DNA from: Gammaproteobacteria bacterium
GTDB lineage: Bacteria > Pseudomonadota > Gammaproteobacteria > Steroidobacterales > Foliamicaceae
DNA: 64,000 nt
Reading direction: 5' to 3'
Assembly (NCBI GenBank): GCA_009844425.1
Contig: VYBN01000019.1
Span: 79,260-143,259 of the forward strand
Positions 51,687 through 61,019 of the stretch are shown piece after piece. Numbering within the stretch: the first letter of the stretch is position 1; the number at the start of each line of letters is the position of its first letter. Below the pieces are notes generated by a model. That model had not been told where the DNA came from, did no database searches, and saw only the letters and a list, made by a program, of their open reading frames with translations. The translations under genes and the position numbers were made by a program.

Positions 51687-52502
51687 CTAGAAGGGGGTGT
51701 CGCCGGAGACGGAGGCGCGCTGCATCTTGCGGTGCTGCGGCCAGTAGTCGGCCAGCGCGTAATGGGAAGTGCAGCGATTGTCCCAGATCGCCAGCGTGCC
51801 TGGGCGCCAGCGCAGCCGCACGCAGAATTCGGGAGTTTCGATGTGCCGGAAAAGGAACTCCAGCAGGTTTTCGCTTTCCTGCGGAGTGAAGCCGTTGATG
51901 AAATTGGTGAAGAAGCGGTTGACGAACAGCGACTTGCGGCCGGTTTGCGGGTGGGTCCTCACCAGCGGATGCGTGGCCGGCGGAAATATTTTCTTGAATT
52001 CCTCTATCGCTTCCTCGGCGTTGTCCCAGGTCCTTACGATCGGCTCGTAGTAGCCGAGTATGGTGTGGGTGCAAGTCAGGCTGCCGAGTATCCGCTTCAT
52101 TTCGTCCGACAGGGATTCGTAGGCGCTGTAGTTGCAGGCCCACATCGTGTCGCCGCCGCCGTCGGGCACCACCAGCGCGTGCAGCATGTGCAGCGCCGGA
52201 GGTTGCGCCAGGCCGGTCATGTCCTGGTGAAAGGTGTTGAGCGTGGGCGGCTTGCTCTTGTCGTTCTCCAGAAACAGCAGTTCCTGGTACTTGTGCGCCA
52301 GCGCCGGCTGAATGAAGCTTTCGCCGAATCGCCGGGAAAACTCCACGAGTTCTTCTCCGTTCAGGCCCTGATCCCGGAAAAACAGAACTCTGTGTTCCAG
52401 TATTCCTTTTTCTATCTCGTCGATGACGGCCTGTGCAAGGTCCGGGGAAAGCTCGATGCCCGAAACCTCGGCGCCCAGTTTTGCGACTCGCTCAAAATTC
52501 AT
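51687..52502 (-). CDS. TauD/TfdA-family 2OG dioxygenase
   Basis: FHQDMTGLAQPP (HxD), WDNRCTSHYALADYWPQHRKMQRASV (distal H, R). Confidence 0.9.
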   Translation of the reverse strand: MNFERVAKLGAEVSGIELSPDLAQAVIDEIEKGILEHRVLFFRDQGLNGEELVEFSRRFGESFIQPALAHKYQELLFLENDKSKPPTLNTFHQDMTGLAQPPALHMLHALVVPDGGGDTMWACNYSAYESLSDEMKRILGSLTCTHTILGYYEPIVRTWDNAEEAIEEFKKIFPPATHPLVRTHPQTGRKSLFVNRFFTNFINGFTPQESENLLEFLFRHIETPEFCVRLRWRPGTLAIWDNRCTSHYALADYWPQHRKMQRASVSGDTPF

Positions 52503-52505
52503 GAT

Positions 52506-53444
52506 TCATTGATCCAGAAATTCGCGGGAAACGTTGGCCAGCCGGTCCGCACCCACATCGAACGCCCCGTGGCTCAGTTCGGGCATTTCCACTACCCGCA
52601 CATCCTTCAGCAGTCTGGCGGCTTCGCGGGACTGTTCCTGGAGATTGCCGTGGGTGTTGGGCACCAGCACGGGCTGGCGCACCAGAGGAAGGCGCTCCTC
52701 GGCCGGATAACTGAACACGCTGTGATAGGCCCACCATGCGTAAGGGCCCGACTGCAGGTGATCGACAAAGTGCGATGCGCCGCGTTGCAACGATACATCG
52801 GGGTGCCGATCGGTCACCCAGAAGCGCCACACCTCCATGGCGTTCGAGCCATCTTCCTTGAGTTCGCTCGGCCGCGCGTACTGCTCATAAAGCGCCTCGC
52901 GCTCCTCGCCAACGCGAAAGGGGATGCCGGGCAGCACCAGGCGGCGCACCAGATCCGACCGGACAATGGCCAGTTCCGCGGCGATGAAGGTTCCCGTGTG
53001 GTAGCCGATCACGTCCACGGCGCCTTCGCCATCCGCCCCGTAGCCGAGTGCGTCCAGCGTATCGGCCGCAGCGCCGGCCAGTTCGCTCATCGGCTGCGGT
53101 TCGGGCGGCGGATCCGATCGGCCGTAGCCCGGCGTATCCATCGCCATGACCCGCCGGTCGGCGCTCATCACCAGCACGTAATCGCGATAGAAGTCCCCCG
53201 ACAGAGCCGTGGGATGAAAGCACATCAACGGCGTGCGCCGTGCGGTTTCATCAAGGGATTCGGCTATATGCACATGCACCTGGCCGAAGCGCCCGTCCAC
53301 ATAGCGCCGGCGGATCCGCCGGCGCGCCGCAACGTGGCCGTCGGCGCCGGCAAGCGCCCACGGCCAGGCTAACGCCACAGGCGCCGAGATCAGTCCCTGC
53401 ACTATCCTCCGGCGGACGAGGCCGCCGGCTTCCCGTATTGCCAT
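52506..53444 (-). CDS. Alpha/beta hydrolase
   Basis: MAMDTPGYGRSDPP; DVIGYHTGTFIAAELA; similar to the hydrolase at 27265-28062. Confidence 0.8.
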   Translation of the reverse strand: MAIREAGGLVRRRIVQGLISAPVALAWPWALAGADGHVAARRRIRRRYVDGRFGQVHVHIAESLDETARRTPLMCFHPTALSGDFYRDYVLVMSADRRVMAMDTPGYGRSDPPPEPQPMSELAGAAADTLDALGYGADGEGAVDVIGYHTGTFIAAELAIVRSDLVRRLVLPGIPFRVGEEREALYEQYARPSELKEDGSNAMEVWRFWVTDRHPDVSLQRGASHFVDHLQSGPYAWWAYHSVFSYPAEERLPLVRQPVLVPNTHGNLQEQSREAARLLKDVRVVEMPELSHGAFDVGADRLANVSREFLDQ

Positions 53445-53548
53445 ACTTTCGTACCCTCCAGAGCCGCAGTCACCGGCTCACGCCCACGGCATCTTATCAG
53501 GCGCGGACGCAACGCATCCGCCCTCCACTTGGGCTATACTCCTGTGGA

Positions 53549-53623
53549 GGAAGCCGCCGGTGGGGATCGAACCCACTACTCCCGGTTGACAAGGCAGGGG
53601 CAGGCGCCAGCCCGGCGGCATCC
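53549..53623 (-). other. tRNA-like structured element with perfect T-arm but no canonical D/anticodon arms
   Basis: Minus strand: GGATGCCGCCGG ... GTGGG-TTCGATC-CCCAC ... CCGGCGGCTTCC (long stem, one T-T mismatch); the ~35-nt middle is too short for a normal tRNA. Confidence 0.3.
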
Positions 53624-53768
53624 ATCCTTCATTTTCGCACAGCGGCAATGTAGCGCTGTTGCCCCTTTTGGAGGTTCGGACTAAGCTGCGTCACGGCGCG
53701 GTTCCGTCCGCCGCACAAGACACAAGCGCTTCGCCGTAAGCTGCTGCGTTATCCTGTCGTTACTCACC

Positions 53769-55814
53769 ATGGACTCGATTACCGCAAAAATCGGTGCGCT
53801 GGCGGCACAACTGATTCTCGCTTCGGCCTGCCTTTCCCAAGAGCAGGCGGCCGCGGAAAACACCGGCATTACGGTCTTCCCGGCGTCGTTCTACGCCGAC
53901 GGCGAACCGGTCAGCGCAATGGACGTGATCAATCGGACGCCGGGTTTCATCTTCGAGCGTGGAAACAACGACATGCGCGGCCTGGAGAGCGCCGCGGGCA
54001 ACGTGCTGATAGACGGCCGCTGGCCGACCATCAAGGCCAACACTCTGCAGGAGGTGCTCACCGCCATTCCTTTTGCGGTCATCGAGCAGGTCGAGGTGAT
54101 ACGCGCGGACGCCGCGGATTTCGACACGATGGGCCGCCAGGTCGTCGTCAACGTCGTTCGCAAGGCGGGCGGCAAATCCACGCTGATCACCGAAGCGGCG
54201 GTCAAGAAGTACACCGACAATGATCGCGGCCTTGGCGGTACGGCGCGCGCCGAGTACTCAAGAAGTTCGGGGCGCTTCAATTTCGATGCGAGCCTGGTTT
54301 ACGAGAACGAACAATTCGAATGGGGAACGGGCGAGGGGCCGTACACCCTTACGGCCGTGGATCCCGAGTCCTCGCTCAGTGGCCGGTTCGATATCGACGA
54401 CTGGGACAGGAGCGTGCACGCCACGGCCAGCGGCAACTACGCATGGGACCGTTTCGATTTGGGGCTGAACCTTACGGTCAAGTCGTCGACCCTGCTTCTG
54501 GACCGGCTGGGCGACTACGAGACTGCGGGCGGTGAGCCGTACGCTCAGGTCGTCGATATCGAGAGGGGGAACGACGTATTCGAAGTGGGTTCGGACATCG
54601 CGATCAACCTGGCCGGGAACCGGCGCCTGAACGCCAAATTGCTCCACCGGATGGAGTCCCTGGGCAGCGACTCGTATCTGCAAGTCGGTTCCCTGGAAAC
54701 CCTGGCGGACGACGATTTCGACTGGACCGAGACCGCGGCGCGCGCAATATACCGGTGGGACCTGTCCGCGCCCCTGAGCCTGGAATTCGGGGCCGAGGCC
54801 GCATTCAACGAGCTGGACAGTCTGGTCGAGGTCAGCGTAGGCGACGCGCCCCTTGAGCTGCCGAACGACAACGTCACGGTTCAGGAGGATCGCTATCAGG
54901 CCTTCGCCAAGGCCATTTTCCGAGCCCGGCCCAATCTGTCGTTCGAAGCCGGCCTGGCGTTCGAGCATTCGGCTCTGGAACAGCGCGGCGACGCCAATCT
55001 CAGCAAGCACTTCGACTACCTCAAGCCGCGCCTGACGGCGACCTGGTCGATCAACAGCGTGACCGATGTCCGGCTGCGCGTGGAAAAAGTCGTGGGGCAA
55101 CTCGATTTCTACTCGTTCGCCGCATCGCCGAACCTGGAGTGGGACATTCTGGCCGCCGGTAATGCCGACCTGGAACCGGAAGAATCAGCCGAATACGAAC
55201 TGCAATTCGAACGCAGGTTCTGGGGCAGGGGGTCGGCCATCCTGACCTACACGCGTTACCAGTATGACAACGCGCTGGATTTCGTTCCCGTTGGCCTGGG
55301 CTTCGACGCGCGGGGCAACGCGGGCAGTGCGGCCCGCGGCAGGTGGATACTGGCGACGAATTTTCCCCTGGACCCGTTGGGTTGGAAAGGAGCGACCTGG
55401 CGGTCGAGGACGGTGCACTTCGATTCCCGGGTCACCGACCCCTTTACCGGCGAATCACGGCGGCAATCGCGCCGTGATTCGTTCGTCGGGTTCATCGGCC
55501 TGACCTGGGAATTGCCGCGATGGAATTCCGTGGTGGGTCTTGACGGATTCATCGGCTTCCAGGAGCGCGTCTGGCGCATTTCGGAGGAGCGGCTTATTCG
55601 GGAAAAACCCTTGCCGATGAATATCTGGTGGGACCGGACCTTCGGTGAGGACCTCTCCGTTCGCTTCGAGATCATGAACTTTACACCGGCGCGGCGCACG
55701 CGAATCCGCGAAATCTACGGAGACGGCCGCGCCGGCGGCGCCATTACCGCGGTGGAAGAGCGCAAGACCGAGCAGGCCATGCACTTCATGCTGCGTCTGC
55801 GCAAACGCTTTTAG
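53769..55814 (+). CDS. TonB-dependent receptor-like outer-membrane protein
   Basis: Plug-like MDVINRTPGFIFERGNNDMRGLESAAGNVLIDGRWPTIK...; beta-barrel ending ...MHFMLRLRKRF. Confidence 0.82.
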   Translation: MDSITAKIGALAAQLILASACLSQEQAAAENTGITVFPASFYADGEPVSAMDVINRTPGFIFERGNNDMRGLESAAGNVLIDGRWPTIKANTLQEVLTAIPFAVIEQVEVIRADAADFDTMGRQVVVNVVRKAGGKSTLITEAAVKKYTDNDRGLGGTARAEYSRSSGRFNFDASLVYENEQFEWGTGEGPYTLTAVDPESSLSGRFDIDDWDRSVHATASGNYAWDRFDLGLNLTVKSSTLLLDRLGDYETAGGEPYAQVVDIERGNDVFEVGSDIAINLAGNRRLNAKLLHRMESLGSDSYLQVGSLETLADDDFDWTETAARAIYRWDLSAPLSLEFGAEAAFNELDSLVEVSVGDAPLELPNDNVTVQEDRYQAFAKAIFRARPNLSFEAGLAFEHSALEQRGDANLSKHFDYLKPRLTATWSINSVTDVRLRVEKVVGQLDFYSFAASPNLEWDILAAGNADLEPEESAEYELQFERRFWGRGSAILTYTRYQYDNALDFVPVGLGFDARGNAGSAARGRWILATNFPLDPLGWKGATWRSRTVHFDSRVTDPFTGESRRQSRRDSFVGFIGLTWELPRWNSVVGLDGFIGFQERVWRISEERLIREKPLPMNIWWDRTFGEDLSVRFEIMNFTPARRTRIREIYGDGRAGGAITAVEERKTEQAMHFMLRLRKRF

Positions 55815-55816
55815 CC

Positions 55817-55865
55817 GGAGGGAGGGCGTTCCGCCCTCCACGAAGGCGAGACGCCTTCGCTCCCA
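55817..55865. repeat. Double extragenic palindrome (REP-like)
   Basis: GGAGGGAGGGCGTTCCGCCCTCCACGAAGGCGAGACGCCTTCGCTCCCA. Confidence 0.6.
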
Positions 55866-55874
55866 GCACTCGAT

Positions 55875-56831
55875 TCAGTTGATCTCAACGAATTCCAGCA
55901 GTTCTTCGTTGGCGCCGAGCAGCAGGGCAATGCGTCTGCCGCTCACGTCGGCTGGCCCCCGCAGGAGCGTGGCTCCGGCCTTGCAGCCCTTCTCGAGCGT
56001 GGCGTCCAGGTCGCTTGCCGTGTAGCTGAACAGGTTCACGCCCAGCTTGCCGGGACGCATACGTCCGGTCAGCCGCTTGCCGGGCACGCCCGCGAAATGA
56101 ACGAAGAGGAGTTTGCCGCTGGGTTCGCCGGGCGCCGCCACGAGCAGAAAATAGATGCCGGCCGCGGCGCCGACGCCGGTGAGGCGGCGCGCGAGGTCCA
56201 GGTTTTCCTCCGGCACCCAGGCGTCGGTCCCGGCCTCCATGCCCAGCGCGTCGCAATACAACCGGCGGGCGGCCTCGGGATCGGCGCATACGACCGATGT
56301 CGTGGCGATTTCCGAGAACCGCACTCCGGCGGGTAACTCACGCATGGATTCGGGCGGATGGCGGTGGCCGATCATCAGCAGGGCCGGAACGCCGTCGGGT
56401 CCCGAGAACAGGCATTCCTCGCTCTCGATGTCGCCTACCTCGTAGCGGATCGGCTCCGAGCGGAACGCATATCCTGCGCCCGTGATGGCCTCGACGGCCG
56501 CGCTCATCGGCGCCGGCACGTAGAAATCGATCGCCTTTGGGCCGATGTCGGTGGACGAATCGACTGCTCCCGGGCCATGGTCCAGACGCACCGACTCCGA
56601 TGGGGCGGGGGAGTATTGCGCCAGGCGCAAATGCCCGGCCGGGTAGCCGCGGCAGGACAGTGTGACCAGCCGCGCTGTAACGTCTTCTGGCAGTCCCCAG
56701 GCGTCCAGCAGCGCGCGAGGCGCTTCTCCGTCACTTTCCAACCGCAAACCCATTACGTCGCGGAACAGCCGCAGCGACTCGTCCATGTCGCTGACACCCA
56801 CCGTCACCGAAGTCATCCCGTAAACGCTCAT
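55875..56831 (-). CDS. VOC/glyoxalase-family protein
   Basis: MSVYGMTSVTVGVSDMDESLRLFRDVMGLRLESDG...; two VOC-like halves. Confidence 0.78.
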   Translation of the reverse strand: MSVYGMTSVTVGVSDMDESLRLFRDVMGLRLESDGEAPRALLDAWGLPEDVTARLVTLSCRGYPAGHLRLAQYSPAPSESVRLDHGPGAVDSSTDIGPKAIDFYVPAPMSAAVEAITGAGYAFRSEPIRYEVGDIESEECLFSGPDGVPALLMIGHRHPPESMRELPAGVRFSEIATTSVVCADPEAARRLYCDALGMEAGTDAWVPEENLDLARRLTGVGAAAGIYFLLVAAPGEPSGKLLFVHFAGVPGKRLTGRMRPGKLGVNLFSYTASDLDATLEKGCKAGATLLRGPADVSGRRIALLLGANEELLEFVEIN

Positions 56832-56920
56832 ATATCCGCCTCCAGCAGCTTTGCCAAATTTTATTTCACGCGCCGCGGCCCGAATATGCAAGCAATAACG
56901 CGCCTGCCATGGGAGCGCGC

Positions 56921-57817
56921 TTATTCGCCGAAGTCGATGTCCACCGTGAAGGCGTCGTGGTCGCTGGCCTGATTGTCGATGCGGATGACGGAAGCGGCGG
57001 CAATCTTGTCGAACAGGAACTTGCTCAGCAGCACATGATCGATCTGGTCTTTCTGACCGCGGTAGTCGTAGGTCCAGGCCTCGCCGTTCATATGTTCGGA
57101 TTCGGCGGCATTGGACAGGTTCCATGAGGCGTCGTTCAATCCCCGGATTTCACGCAGGGCGGAGCTTCCCGGAACATCGTTGAAATCGCCCATCACGACG
57201 ACGTTGGGCCGGCCTTTCTCCAGCACCGGGCGTACCAGGCGACGGACCATCCGCGCCTGTGCAAGCCGCTCGCCGTCGGACGTGATCTGATTGCCGAGCC
57301 TCGACTTCAGATGCAGCGCGAACACGGTCACGGGCTCGCCTTCCACCTCCAGATCAACCCGCATGAACTTGTGCAGTCCGGCCACCCGCGGATAACCGCT
57401 GTTGGTGTGAAAATTCTCCTGCATGGCCGGATACGCGCGCACCGGTTCGGTCAGGCTCGGAAACCGCGACAGGATCGCAACATCCTGGCCGGTGAAGGGG
57501 TCGTCGCCCGCACCCACCCAGTAGAAACGGTAGCCCTTGCCGCGACTCTCCAGGACGGCGTTCAGACGCTCCACCGCATGGCGGTCTTCTACTTCCTGCA
57601 AGGCGAGCACATCGGCGTCGATCTCCACGATCGCATCGGCCACATGCGCAATCGATTCCTCCCAGGACTGACCGTCGCGCTGCCTCGCCCAATTCAGGTG
57701 CGGCGGCTCGTCGTCGAACAACCACCAGGTGTTCAGCGTCGCAAATCGAACCTGCCCGGCATCGATCGTGGAAACGAGAAAAAGCGCCGCGCAAAGCGCT
57801 GTGGCGAACCGCATCAT
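56921..57817 (-). CDS. Secreted endonuclease/exonuclease/phosphatase family protein
   Basis: Signal peptide; VLALQEVED; VVVMGDFNDVPGSSALREI; SDHDAFTVDI. Confidence 0.88.
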   Translation of the reverse strand: MMRFATALCAALFLVSTIDAGQVRFATLNTWWLFDDEPPHLNWARQRDGQSWEESIAHVADAIVEIDADVLALQEVEDRHAVERLNAVLESRGKGYRFYWVGAGDDPFTGQDVAILSRFPSLTEPVRAYPAMQENFHTNSGYPRVAGLHKFMRVDLEVEGEPVTVFALHLKSRLGNQITSDGERLAQARMVRRLVRPVLEKGRPNVVVMGDFNDVPGSSALREIRGLNDASWNLSNAAESEHMNGEAWTYDYRGQKDQIDHVLLSKFLFDKIAAASVIRIDNQASDHDAFTVDIDFGE

Positions 57818-58157
57818 TTCAGTTTTCGGTATTGTTGTTGTTCCGATTGATGCGGCGCGCAGTATAGCAGTGGAGCTGTCAGCGTTGATTCTGGCGTTTT
57901 CACACCTTGGGCAGAATCTCTGCGAAGTATGGCAAGAGCAGGGTACCGAGCTAATCTGGCGGGTAGGTGAGAGCGTTGTCTGCCAAAATATCCGAAACAC
58001 GGCATTGCGAGCATGTTTCGGGCTAAAGTCTTCACTGCGCGGAGGCTATCGTATTCATGAGTCGGTCGAAATGGGAACGGGACAACCCCGACACTTTGGC
58101 CTTGGCCGACGCCACCGTGATTTATCTCAATAGACAGGATTTCTGATCAACCTGCAC

Positions 58158-58598
58158 ATGGCCGGCAGCAACGTGGGAATGAAGTGGATCAAGCAGGATG
58201 CGGCTCACGTTCAGAGATTTGTCAATTCCGTACAAAGTCGCATAGCAAGCGGAGGAGCGACGGTCGACACTCATGCCTCCTCGATAACGAACGGGCCAGC
58301 ACAGCCAAGGGATTCCATTCCAGCCCCTGCGATCACGCGGCAACGAGCGACGGCTGCAGCGATCACGGAACCTGAATTCGTTCCACTCCCGTCGGGGTCT
58401 TCAGTTGATTCCACTCGGGAGACGCTTATCGAGGAAATCAATCAGTTGGCGATCATTCCATGCATTTTGTATGCGCTCAAAGAAGAGCCCGAACTCACGG
58501 AGTTGATGTCCCAAACCGAAGCGATTGACCTGATGCTGAATGGCCAGAAAGGTGTTTGGGACATAGCGAGGATGACCATCCTGGAAGAATTGGACTAA
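58158..58598 (+). CDS. Hypothetical protein
   Basis: 146-aa ORF, no recognised domain. Confidence 0.4.
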   Translation: MAGSNVGMKWIKQDAAHVQRFVNSVQSRIASGGATVDTHASSITNGPAQPRDSIPAPAITRQRATAAAITEPEFVPLPSGSSVDSTRETLIEEINQLAIIPCILYALKEEPELTELMSQTEAIDLMLNGQKGVWDIARMTILEELD

Positions 58599-58671
58599 CT
58601 GGGAGAGAACCCTCCGATAGGCCAGCGCTTGGGTGTCTATGCGGCCTGGATAAACACTTGGAAGGAACAGT

Positions 58672-59190
58672 ATGACGCGCAGTAGTGGACTCTTGATTTT
58701 CTTTCTCGCCGCCTACGCGAGCGCGCTGGCGAGCCCTGCGGCAGGTTGCCGACTGATGAGGTCTGCGATTTCATCATTCGATGTGTTTCCGCGGAAACGC
58801 CTATGCCGACCTGCGGGCTTTGCGGGTAATTCGCCTTCAATCCGGTCACTTTCCGTCTTTGCTCTGCTAATTTGCGTCGCAACCGCCTCTGCTGCGGACG
58901 AGGCGCGCGTTATTGACGGCAACACTCTTCAGATTGGCAACGAGAAGATTCGGCTATGGGGTATTGATGCGCCAGAGCGGTATCAGAGGTGCGAGCGAAA
59001 CGGACGGAAATACCTATGCGGGTTGGAGGCAGAATCCGAGCTGCGGCGCCTAATCCGAGGCAAGAGGGTTGCCTGCGAAAGCGTGACAAAGTGCGCTATC
59101 CGAAAAAGACTGATAAATCAGGAGGTTCCAATGAATTCGCCAAGCAATAGATATAATTCCCAAAAAGAACAGGTAAAGCGTGTGACATAA
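58672..59190 (+). pseudogene. Truncated thermonuclease (SNase-like) gene
   Basis: ARVIDGNTLQIGNEKIRLWGIDAPERYQRCERNGRKYLCGLEAESELRRLIRGKRVACE then loss of the usual DRYGR... half. Confidence 0.65.
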
Positions 59191-59241
59191 GTGCGACGTA
59201 AGATGCTTGACATATTACGCTTCGCATACTAGCTTGGTTGT

Positions 59242-59529
59242 GTGATTCAGACGTTTGCCGATGGCGCGACCAGGCGGTTGTTTGAGGATGATCGGCGTCG
59301 CGGATTTCGTGGTCTGGACTACGAGCGGGCGCTGATGCTGCTCGACGCGCTTGATGCGGCAACTTCGCTTGCCGCCTTGCGGAGCTTGCAGGCTACACGT
59401 CTGCACGCGCTCAAGGGACCTCACAAGGGCCGCTGGGCGATGACCGTTAACGCACGGTGGCGCATCAGCTTCAGGTTTCGGGCCGGCAATGCCGGCGAGG
59501 TCAGGATCGAGGACTATCACAAGGGTTGA
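59242..59529 (+). CDS. higB: HigB-like toxin
   Basis: MIQTFADGATRRLFEDDRRRGF...RLHALKGPHKGRWAMTVNARWRISFRF..EVRIEDYHKG. Confidence 0.92.
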   Translation: MIQTFADGATRRLFEDDRRRGFRGLDYERALMLLDALDAATSLAALRSLQATRLHALKGPHKGRWAMTVNARWRISFRFRAGNAGEVRIEDYHKG

Positions 59530-59543
59530 ACGGAGAGGCTGCT

Positions 59544-59834
59544 ATGACAAGACCAAGAACACACCCGGGGGAGGTCTTGAAGGCCGAGCTTGCGGCGCGG
59601 GACATGAGCGCAAACAAACTGGCGCTGGCGTTGCGCGTTCCCGCCAACCGGGTCACGGCGATCCTGCGCGGGGATCGCGCCGTTACGGCGGAGACGGCTG
59701 TGCGCCTGGGGCGCTATCTGGGCACGGGCGCCGCGTTCTGGATGAACCTCCAGGCGTTGCACGACATCTCGGTGGTTGAGGCCAGGCAAGGAGAGGCTAT
59801 TGAGCGCGATCTGGCTGGCGCGCTTGGCGCCTGA
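59544..59834 (+). CDS. higA: HigA-like HTH antitoxin
   Basis: RTHPGEVLKAELAARDMSANKLALALRVPANRVTAILRGDRAVTAETAVRLGRYLGTGAAFWMNLQ. Confidence 0.93.
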   Translation: MTRPRTHPGEVLKAELAARDMSANKLALALRVPANRVTAILRGDRAVTAETAVRLGRYLGTGAAFWMNLQALHDISVVEARQGEAIERDLAGALGA

Positions 59835-59879
59835 GCGGCCCTCCGGCGTAGCGCATTCGCCGTAGTTGATCCGGACGCC

Positions 59880-60854
59880 CTACGTGCCCTGCAGCAGTAC
59901 CTGCAGGGCGCCGCTGCCGGGGTTGCGGACCAGCATTGCGGAAACGCTGCCCGCGCCCGGCCATGGCGTGGCCTGCGGCTTGCTCACAATCTCCGCTTTC
60001 AGTGCCCGGCACGTGGCGGCCGCCGCGTCCAGGTCGCCCACCGCGAAAACCTGGGCCAGATAGCCGATGTTCGGCGCCCTGGCCCGCTCGATCAGGGACT
60101 CGCACTCGTAGTTCAGCGGCTGGCTCAGCACCACCTTGCCGAACATGTGGTTGCCCTGCATGAACACGACGCGGGTCTTCGCGTCCTCGGGCAGGTTCAG
60201 CATTTGATTGGATTCGGGCGAGCCCAGGATCTCGTCGATCAGCGGCTTCATCTTCAGCACCTGTTCGTAAAATCCCATAGCACGTTCGCTGGAATCCACT
60301 CCATGCGAACTGGTCACGATGGGCGTGAAGCCGGCGTGCGTGTAGCCGCGCTTCTCGACGTAGGCGCGCATCTGGCCCACCCGCGTCGCGGTGTCGCGGG
60401 TGGCGAGTTCCACGAGGTTGATCGGCACCCGGTCGGGACCTTCGAAAATGCCTTCGATGGGATCGCCCACGTCGGCCCCGAAAAAGTGCTGGACGGGATC
60501 GGACCAGAGCACGTAGCCGTCCTTCTTCAACCCCTCGAAGTCGCGGCGAATATCGGCCGTATAGAAATTGAGATTGAAGCAGCCGTACGCCCGGACAATA
60601 CTGCGGTCGCGGATTTCCACGGGCCTGGCGCTGCCTTCCGGCAGTTGAAAGTCAAGGAGAAGAACCTGACCCACACCTTCCTCGCCTTGCCCAAGCAGGA
60701 TGGCGCGGGCAGACGCTCCGCCGTTCAGGTTCCAGAAGCTCTGGAAGGCATGGCCGCTAAGCGGCTCGTCGGCGATAACCGGCAAGCCGATGCGGTCCCG
60801 ATAGAATTCCAGCGACTTTTCGATGTCGCGGCAGCCGATAACTGCCGCTCGCAT
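59880..60854 (-). CDS. VOC-family protein
   Basis: MRAAVIGCRDIEKSLEFYRDRIGLPVIADE...; two VOC modules; start uncertain. Confidence 0.75.
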   Translation of the reverse strand: MRAAVIGCRDIEKSLEFYRDRIGLPVIADEPLSGHAFQSFWNLNGGASARAILLGQGEEGVGQVLLLDFQLPEGSARPVEIRDRSIVRAYGCFNLNFYTADIRRDFEGLKKDGYVLWSDPVQHFFGADVGDPIEGIFEGPDRVPINLVELATRDTATRVGQMRAYVEKRGYTHAGFTPIVTSSHGVDSSERAMGFYEQVLKMKPLIDEILGSPESNQMLNLPEDAKTRVVFMQGNHMFGKVVLSQPLNYECESLIERARAPNIGYLAQVFAVGDLDAAAATCRALKAEIVSKPQATPWPGAGSVSAMLVRNPGSGALQVLLQGT

Positions 60855-61019
60855 CGGCGCCCCGTCCGGCGCAATGATTTCCTCGGCCAAAAGACACCTC
60901 CATGCACTTCTTCCCCGCGTCAGGCGGCGCAGTCTATACCGACTTGAACGCGGGCGCCACACCACCATTATCAGGCGCGGCATGCATAGTATGATTTCAG
61001 GCAGGTAAGGAGTGCTTTC

